A stretch of DNA of 47,220 nucleotides from DASYAE01 sp036501535 (GTDB lineage: Bacteria; Actinomycetota; Actinomycetes; Streptomycetales; Catenulisporaceae), in the NCBI GenBank assembly GCA_036501535.1, contig DASYAE010000163.1, positions 1-47,220 on the forward strand, written 5' to 3'. A program made the position numbers and the translations under genes. The notes under the pieces are model-generated. The model saw nothing but the letters and a program-made list of their open reading frames with translations, had not been told where the DNA came from and did no database searches. Positions 43,005-47,220 of this stretch are shown piece after piece. Every line of letters begins with the position of its first letter. The stretch's first letter is position 1.

Positions 43005-43742
43005 ATGTGCGGACGTTACGTCGTCGTCACCCCGCCCGGCCAGCTGGCCATCGAGTTCGAGGCCGCGCTCGACGAGGCCAGCGTGCCGGCGGACCGGGAG
43101 CCGGACTACAACGTGGCCCCGACCAAGTCGGTGCCCGCGGTCCTGCAGCGCGACGGGGCCCGGACGCTGACCGCGCTGCGCTGGGGCCTGATCCCGTTCT
43201 GGGCCAAGGACCCGGCGATCGGCTCCCGGATGATCAACGCCCGGGTGGAGACCGCGGCCGAGAAGCCGGTGTTCCGGCAGGCCTTCGCCAGGCGGCGCTG
43301 CCTCGTGCCCGCCGACGGTTACTACGAATGGCGCAAATCCGACCAGCCGAAAGGTCGTAAACAGCCGTTCTTCATCCACCGCTCGGACGACGCGCGGCTG
43401 GCCTTCGCCGGGCTGTATGAGCGCTGGCGGGACCCCGAGGGAAACGACCTGTGGACCGTGTCGATCATGACCGGCGCGGCGCCCGCCGGGCTGGACCTGA
43501 TCCACGACCGCATCCCGCTCACCGTCCCCAGCACCGGCTGGACGGCGTGGCTGGATCCGGACCTGCGCGACGCCGAGGAGGCCCGCGGCCTGCTCGATCT
43601 CACTCCAGGCTGGGTCGCCCGCCCGATAGGCACCCGGGTGAACTCGGTCGCCAACAACGGCCCGGACCTGGTCGAGCCGGCCGGCGAGGAGATCGCCCAG
43701 CGGTCCGGATCGGGAATGGGCGAGGCCGAGCCGCTGTTCTGA
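43005..43742 (+). CDS. SRAP-domain protein (YedK/HMCES family)
   Basis: Forms a covalent thiazolidine link to abasic sites in single-stranded DNA through Cys2, shielding them. 245 residues from ATG 43005, which places the catalytic Cys as MCGRY at position 2. Other signatures: NVAPTKSVPAV, RWGLIPFWAK, NARVETAAEKP with the Asn, DGYYEWRK with the catalytic Glu, and HDRIPLTVP with the His. Its 3' end contains the SigR-type promoter of the next gene. Confidence 0.95.
   Translation: MCGRYVVVTPPGQLAIEFEAALDEASVPADREPDYNVAPTKSVPAVLQRDGARTLTALRWGLIPFWAKDPAIGSRMINARVETAAEKPVFRQAFARRRCLVPADGYYEWRKSDQPKGRKQPFFIHRSDDARLAFAGLYERWRDPEGNDLWTVSIMTGAAPAGLDLIHDRIPLTVPSTGWTAWLDPDLRDAEEARGLLDLTPGWVARPIGTRVNSVANNGPDLVEPAGEEIAQRSGSGMGEAEPLF
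43713..43738 (+). promoter_or_regulatory. SigR-type autoregulatory promoter of sigR
   Basis: GGAAT (43713-43717), 18 bases, GTT (43736-43738), an exact match to GGAAT-N18/19-GTT, inside the last codons of the SRAP gene. In Streptomyces coelicolor sigR is autoregulated from such a promoter (sigRp2). Confidence 0.8.
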
Positions 43743-43915
43743 CGTACGTGACAGCGACACTCACTGCATTCCCGGCCGGCGCGGCGCCGCAGGACAAGGC
43801 GGCCGCCCCCGGTCTCCTGACCGCCCGGATCGGTGCGCGGGCCGCTCGACGGCTATCCTCGGTGGATGCGCGGCTGAACTCGTGGCCGGCGGCGAACACG
43901 GAGGTGGGTGTCACG

Positions 43916-44617
43916 GTGGCCTCAGCCACGGACGGGCTGCACGCCGAACCCCAGCAGGAGCAGGCGGCACCGGCGCAGGCGGCCCAGGACGCGGTCCCGC
44001 AGGAGACCCAGGAGCAGCGCGACGCCAGATTCGAGCGCGACGCGATGCCGCTGCTCGACGCGCTCTACTCGGCCGCGCTGCGGATGACCCGCAACAGCGC
44101 GGACGCGGAGGACCTGGTCCAGGAGACGTTCGCGAAGGCCTACGCGTCGTTCCACCAGTTCAGGCCGGGGACGAATCTGAAGGCCTGGATGTACCGCATC
44201 CTGACGAACACCTTCATCAACGGCTACCGGAAGAAGCAGCGCGAGCCGCTCGCCTCCGGCACCGACGAGATCGAGGACTGGCAGCTGCACCGGGCGGAGT
44301 CGCACAGCTCCACCGGGCTGCGGTCGGCCGAGATCGAGGCGCTCGACCACCTGCCGGACTCGGACGTGAAGGCGGCGCTCCAGTCGATCGGCGAGGATTT
44401 CCGCATCGCGGTCTATCTCGCGGACGTCGAGGGCTTCCCCTACAAAGAGATCGCGGACATCATGGGCACACCGATCGGAACGGTGATGTCCAGGCTGCAC
44501 CGCGGCCGCCGGCAGCTGCGCGACCTGCTGGGCGACTACGCCAGGCAGCGCGGCTTCGAGGCGGAGGACGAGGCCGGTCCGGTGGCTGCGGAGACTGGGA
44601 AGGCGGCGACGGCATGA
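43916..44617 (+). CDS. sigR: Thiol-stress ECF sigma factor SigR
   Basis: 233 residues from GTG 43916, with GGAGGTGG eight bases upstream. Region 2: LYSAALRMTRNSADAEDLVQ then ETFAKAYASFHQFRPG and NLKAWMYRILTNTFINGYRK. Region 4: AVYLADVEGFPYKEIADIMG then GTVMSRLHRGRRQLR. Directs the response to disulfide and electrophile stress and is released when RsrA is oxidised. The stop overlaps the rsrA start in ATGA. The frame stays open back to GTG 43748, just after the SigR-type promoter, giving a possible 56-residue longer form. Confidence 0.93.
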   Translation: MASATDGLHAEPQQEQAAPAQAAQDAVPQETQEQRDARFERDAMPLLDALYSAALRMTRNSADAEDLVQETFAKAYASFHQFRPGTNLKAWMYRILTNTFINGYRKKQREPLASGTDEIEDWQLHRAESHSSTGLRSAEIEALDHLPDSDVKAALQSIGEDFRIAVYLADVEGFPYKEIADIMGTPIGTVMSRLHRGRRQLRDLLGDYARQRGFEAEDEAGPVAAETGKAATA

Positions 44618-44907
44618 GCTGCGGGAATCCGCACGAGACCGACTGCTCGTTGGTGCTCGACCGGCTGTACGAGTACATCGACCGGGAGATGGCCGACGAC
44701 GACTGCTCGACGATCCGCGAGCACCTGGACGAGTGCTCCCCGTGCCTGGCCGAGTACGGCCTCGAGCAGGCCGTGAAGGCGCTGGTGCAGCGCAGCTGCG
44801 GCTGCGACACGGCGCCGGAGCAGCTGCGCAGCAAGATCCTGCAGAAGATCCGGGCCGTGCAGGACAACCTGGCGGCGGAGGCGGAGCCCGCGCAGTCCGG
44901 CCGGTAG
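44614..44907 (+). CDS. rsrA: Redox-sensing anti-sigma factor RsrA
   Basis: 97 residues. Zinc anti-sigma (ZAS) motif EHLDECSPC (H-x3-C-x2-C), with an earlier Cys near residue 11 and further Cys pairs toward the C-terminus (RSCGCDT). Binds SigR when reduced and lets go when a disulfide forms and zinc leaves. Coupled to sigR by ATGA. Ends in a hairpin that includes its stop codon. Confidence 0.94.
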   Translation: MSCGNPHETDCSLVLDRLYEYIDREMADDDCSTIREHLDECSPCLAEYGLEQAVKALVQRSCGCDTAPEQLRSKILQKIRAVQDNLAAEAEPAQSGR

Positions 44908-44926
44908 CCGGTCGCCGGTACCGGCC
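44899..44926 (+). terminator. Hairpin overlapping the rsrA stop codon
   Basis: GGCCGGTA (44899-44906) pairs with TACCGGCC (44919-44926), twelve-base loop. The TAG stop is at 44905-44907, so the stem encloses it, as at 28740. Confidence 0.5.
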
Positions 44927-45221
44927 GTGATTGCCGGTACTGATAACTGCACCTTGACTTGCGGCGGTTCGGCGCGCGATTCCAGCCCCCGGCTTGCCGA
45001 CCATGTATTCGAGTTCTGTCGCTCGCGCCGGCGGTCAGGCCAGGCGATCGGCGGCGGCAGGACCCGCACGATAGCGCACGGCTCGCCCCAGATGGTGGCA
45101 TCCACACCACGAGGCACCCTCTCGGCTGAATCGCCCGACGTACGGCGCATCGCGCGCACGGCGGGTTTCGTTGGGCCGACTGGACCGGGTCGACCCGGCC
45201 CGGGGCTGAGGAGACGCCGGG
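44927..45221. other. Intergenic region between rsrA and the HD-GYP gene
   Basis: About 295 bases without a supported gene. GAGGAG at 45208-45213 is the ribosome-binding site of the next gene. No promoter or operator recognised. Confidence 0.4.
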
Positions 45222-46385
45222 GTGATTCCCGGCGCGCCCTCGCGCAGCCCCTGTGCGGAGGGGCGAGTAGGCGGGTGTCGGCCGATGACGGATCACGCAT
45301 GCCGGGAGCGACAGACCGGCGTCGCAGCACACGGCGGCCGTGGCAGCCACGCCGCGGCGCAGCGTATCGGCGGCCGCCGCACGAAATCGGGTAGCGCGGC
45401 ACGCCGGCAGGGCCGCCACGGCTCCCGGGCCGCGGTCGCCGGGAGGCTGCGGCTCGGCCGGCTCGATATCGGTGTTCTGACTCCCAGTGCCGGGACCGCC
45501 GTGCTCTATCTGCTCGGCTGCATCGCCGTCGGACTGGTCGCCGCGGACCTCTGGCAGCGCGGCGACCACGTCGGCGCGGTCGTCATACTACTGGTCCCGC
45601 CACCGGCGGCGCATATCACCGCCCACCGCGTCGCGGCCGGCAGGCGCGACGAGCGCGCCGCCGTGCAGAGCGCCGCGGTCGAGGCGTTTCTGCGTGCCAT
45701 CGAGGTGAAGGACCCGTACACCCGCGGGCATTCGGAGCGCGTGGCGCAATACGCGGCGATGATCGGCAGCCGGCTCGGCCTGCCCGAGGACCGCGTCACG
45801 GTCCTGGCACACGCGGCCGCGCTGCACGACCTCGGCAAGCTCGGCGTTCCCAGCACCCTGCTGCGCAAGGCCGGTCCGCTCGACCACGGCGAGTACGCCG
45901 AGATGCGGCTGCACGCCGAGCGCGGCGCCGACCTCATGCGCGGGCTCGACTTCTCCCGCGAGGTCCGCGACGCGGTGCTGCACCACCACGAAAGGCTGGA
46001 CGGGGAAGGATATCCGGACGGCCTCGCCGGCAGCCGGATCCCCTACTTCGCCCGCATCATCGCCGTCGCCGACGCCTACGACGCGATGACGTCGACGCGC
46101 TCGTACCGCGCGGCCATGCCGGTGCCCGACGCGCTCGCCGAGCTTCGGCACTGCGCCGGCACGCAGTTCGACCCGGTCGCCGTCGAGGCGCTGGCGGACG
46201 CGGTCGACGCACTCGAGCGCGACCGTGCGGCCGCGGCCGCGCAGTCGCCGGAACCCGAATTCGAGGTTTTATCTTCTTCTGCGGCGTCGTCACCGCCGGT
46301 GTCCGGCTCCGCGGCCGAACCCGAGGTCGCGCCCGATGCCGAGCCGGAGCCCGATGAGTCCGTGCTCTACAACGCTCCGGTCTGA
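45222..46385 (+). CDS. Membrane-anchored HD-GYP-type phosphohydrolase
   Basis: 387 residues from GTG 45222, chosen for GAGGAG eight bases upstream; ATG 45285 is the alternative. A basic N-terminus, two membrane segments near 85-130 (VLYLLGCIAVGLVAADLW; VGAVVILLVPPPAAHI), then an HD-GYP domain: EVKDPYTRGHSERVAQYA, AALHDLGKLGVPSTLL, HHHERLDGEGYPDGLAG, ADAYDAMTSTRSYR. Family members degrade cyclic di-GMP or related dinucleotides. C-terminal 60 residues are a disordered Glu/Pro/Ser tail. Confidence 0.88.
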   Translation: MIPGAPSRSPCAEGRVGGCRPMTDHACRERQTGVAAHGGRGSHAAAQRIGGRRTKSGSAARRQGRHGSRAAVAGRLRLGRLDIGVLTPSAGTAVLYLLGCIAVGLVAADLWQRGDHVGAVVILLVPPPAAHITAHRVAAGRRDERAAVQSAAVEAFLRAIEVKDPYTRGHSERVAQYAAMIGSRLGLPEDRVTVLAHAAALHDLGKLGVPSTLLRKAGPLDHGEYAEMRLHAERGADLMRGLDFSREVRDAVLHHHERLDGEGYPDGLAGSRIPYFARIIAVADAYDAMTSTRSYRAAMPVPDALAELRHCAGTQFDPVAVEALADAVDALERDRAAAAAQSPEPEFEVLSSSAASSPPVSGSAAEPEVAPDAEPEPDESVLYNAPV

Positions 46386-46550
46386 AGATTGGCGGCCGGC
46401 ACCGCGAGCCGGGGCGCCCGGTTCGTGCAACGATGGTCGAGGAGGGTTCGCTGCGGTGAGGGGCGAGCGGGCGCGGGCCCAGGGGCGGCGCGCCGGGCGG
46501 TGTGCGGGCTTCGGGAGCCCGCGGGAGGCCAGGGAAGGGGTCGGGTCGGC

Positions 46551-46766
46551 ATGTCGGAAGTGGTCCGCGCCGAGATGGTGGCGAACGTCGCCGAGGTGAG
46601 CGTCCGGATGGGGCAGGAGGTCGAGGCCGGCGCCTGCATGGCCCTGCTCGAGTCGATGAAGATGGAGATCCCGGTGCTGTGCGAGTCGGCCGGCAAGGTC
46701 TGCGAGATCCACGTCGTGCCCGGCGACGTCCTCCAGGAGGGCGAAGTGATCGTCGTCCTGAGGTGA
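46551..46766 (+). CDS. Small biotin/lipoyl carrier protein
   Basis: 71 residues from ATG 46551 (AGGGAAGGGG about ten bases upstream). Compact biotinyl domain with the acceptor Lys in LLESMKMEIPV and the flanking Val/Gly turn. Resembles Rv3221c (TB7.3) of Mycobacterium tuberculosis, which also lies beside the SigH/RshA pair, so the locus is conserved. The partner carboxylase or acyltransferase is not in the window. Confidence 0.9.
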   Translation: MSEVVRAEMVANVAEVSVRMGQEVEAGACMALLESMKMEIPVLCESAGKVCEIHVVPGDVLQEGEVIVVLR

Positions 46767-46801
46767 CGCAGGACTAAATGGCACAGGGGTCGAACTCCAG
46801 G

Positions 46802-47220
46802 TCAGAGCGTGGCCAGCAGGGCTGCGGCGAGCACCGCGAGCGCGGTGACTTTGCCGGTCTCGGCCGCGATGTACGCGTGGTGGCTGCGGGATCGCGGCGC
46901 GTCCTCGCCGGCGAGTACTCGGTCGCTGTGCCGGTTGAGCCGCGGCCGGACGAGCAGCAGCTGAACTGCGAGCACTGCGATGCTCGTGCAGCCTGCGACG
47001 GCGGCGAGTACTGAGGGCGTGTGGACGATCAGCATCGCCGCGACGACGATGGCCCAGACGGCCTCCGCGGTGTTCAAGGCCCGGAACACGATGCGGCCGA
47101 TGGCGAGCCCGACGCGCAGCTCCAGGCCGGGCGCGCGGAACTTCAGCGGCGCCTCCAGGAACGAGATGGCCAGGACCATCCCCAGCCACACGAAGGTCAC
47201 CGCGACGGCGACCGCCGCGT
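46802..47220 (-). CDS. Integral membrane protein, 5'-truncated
   Basis: The frame is open to the window edge. About 139 residues are seen: four hydrophobic segments (AVAVAVTFVWLGMVLAISFL; VWAIVVAAMLIVHTPSVLAA; AGCTSIAVLAVQLLLV; VTALAVLAAALLATL). The motif EAPLKFRAPG after the first segment recalls an actinobacterial membrane-protein family of unknown function. Convergent with the biotinyl gene. Confidence 0.75.
   Translation of the reverse strand, partial: AAVAVAVTFVWLGMVLAISFLEAPLKFRAPGLELRVGLAIGRIVFRALNTAEAVWAIVVAAMLIVHTPSVLAAVAGCTSIAVLAVQLLLVRPRLNRHSDRVLAGEDAPRSRSHHAYIAAETGKVTALAVLAAALLATL

Overview
The window is high-GC, densely coded DNA from an actinomycete, probably near Streptomyces, Catenulispora or Actinospica. 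The evidence is a SigR-RsrA thiol-stress pair, a mycothiol-dependent enzyme family, an actinobacterial SAM-IV riboswitch, a DasR-like chitinase operator, many GTG starts and leaderless-looking genes. No rRNA, tRNA, CRISPR array or insertion sequence was recognised.

Layout. (1) 1-5391 (+): sulfur assimilation, with the 3' part of cysN, a sulfonate/nitrate-type ABC transporter and a sirohydrochlorin chelatase-like gene. (2) 5431-8389: a PPK2 with a long histone-like tail, a RibD-type reductase and msrB. (3) 8411-10677 (-): an accessory block with two copies of a two-gene module (small membrane protein plus cytosolic protein with a pentapeptide-like C-terminus). One copy is truncated, and an HTH-antitoxin-like fragment lies between them. 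(4) 10851-15220 (+): a YjbR-like gene, a urease with gamma, beta and alpha regions in one reading frame, and agmatine deiminase. (5) 15259-19651 (-): a two-component system with a membrane partner, and a metallo-beta-lactamase/Rieske fusion. (6) 19878-24975: an LLM flavin oxidoreductase, a single-pass membrane protein, a fused receiver/thioredoxin-reductase-like protein, and a class V aminotransferase under a SAM-IV riboswitch. (7) 25070-28800: a decayed yefM-yoeB cassette that keeps its TGTACA operator, and an M16 protease pair. (8) 29-33 kb: a mycothiol-dependent enzyme, an EamA transporter, DedA and HisN. (9) 32.9-39.7 kb: an accessory segment with chitinase, paaC/paaE-like genes lacking paaA, B and D, a PrpF/GalD isomerase and a flavohemoglobin. 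(10) 39.8-47.2 kb: rsgA, aroA, SRAP, sigR-rsrA, an HD-GYP protein and a biotinyl carrier.

Main points of interest. Exact 15-bp tandem repeats recur at least six times, each with a different unit, either in frame inside genes or in leaders. The urease is a plant-like three-part fusion that keeps all metal ligands but has Val for the flap Cys. A perfect SigR-type promoter precedes sigR, with an in-frame 56-codon extension that would give a long isoform. A second such promoter precedes the orphan paaC/paaE pair. The tandem membrane/pentapeptide module at 8.4-10.7 kb is the best candidate for an undescribed system.
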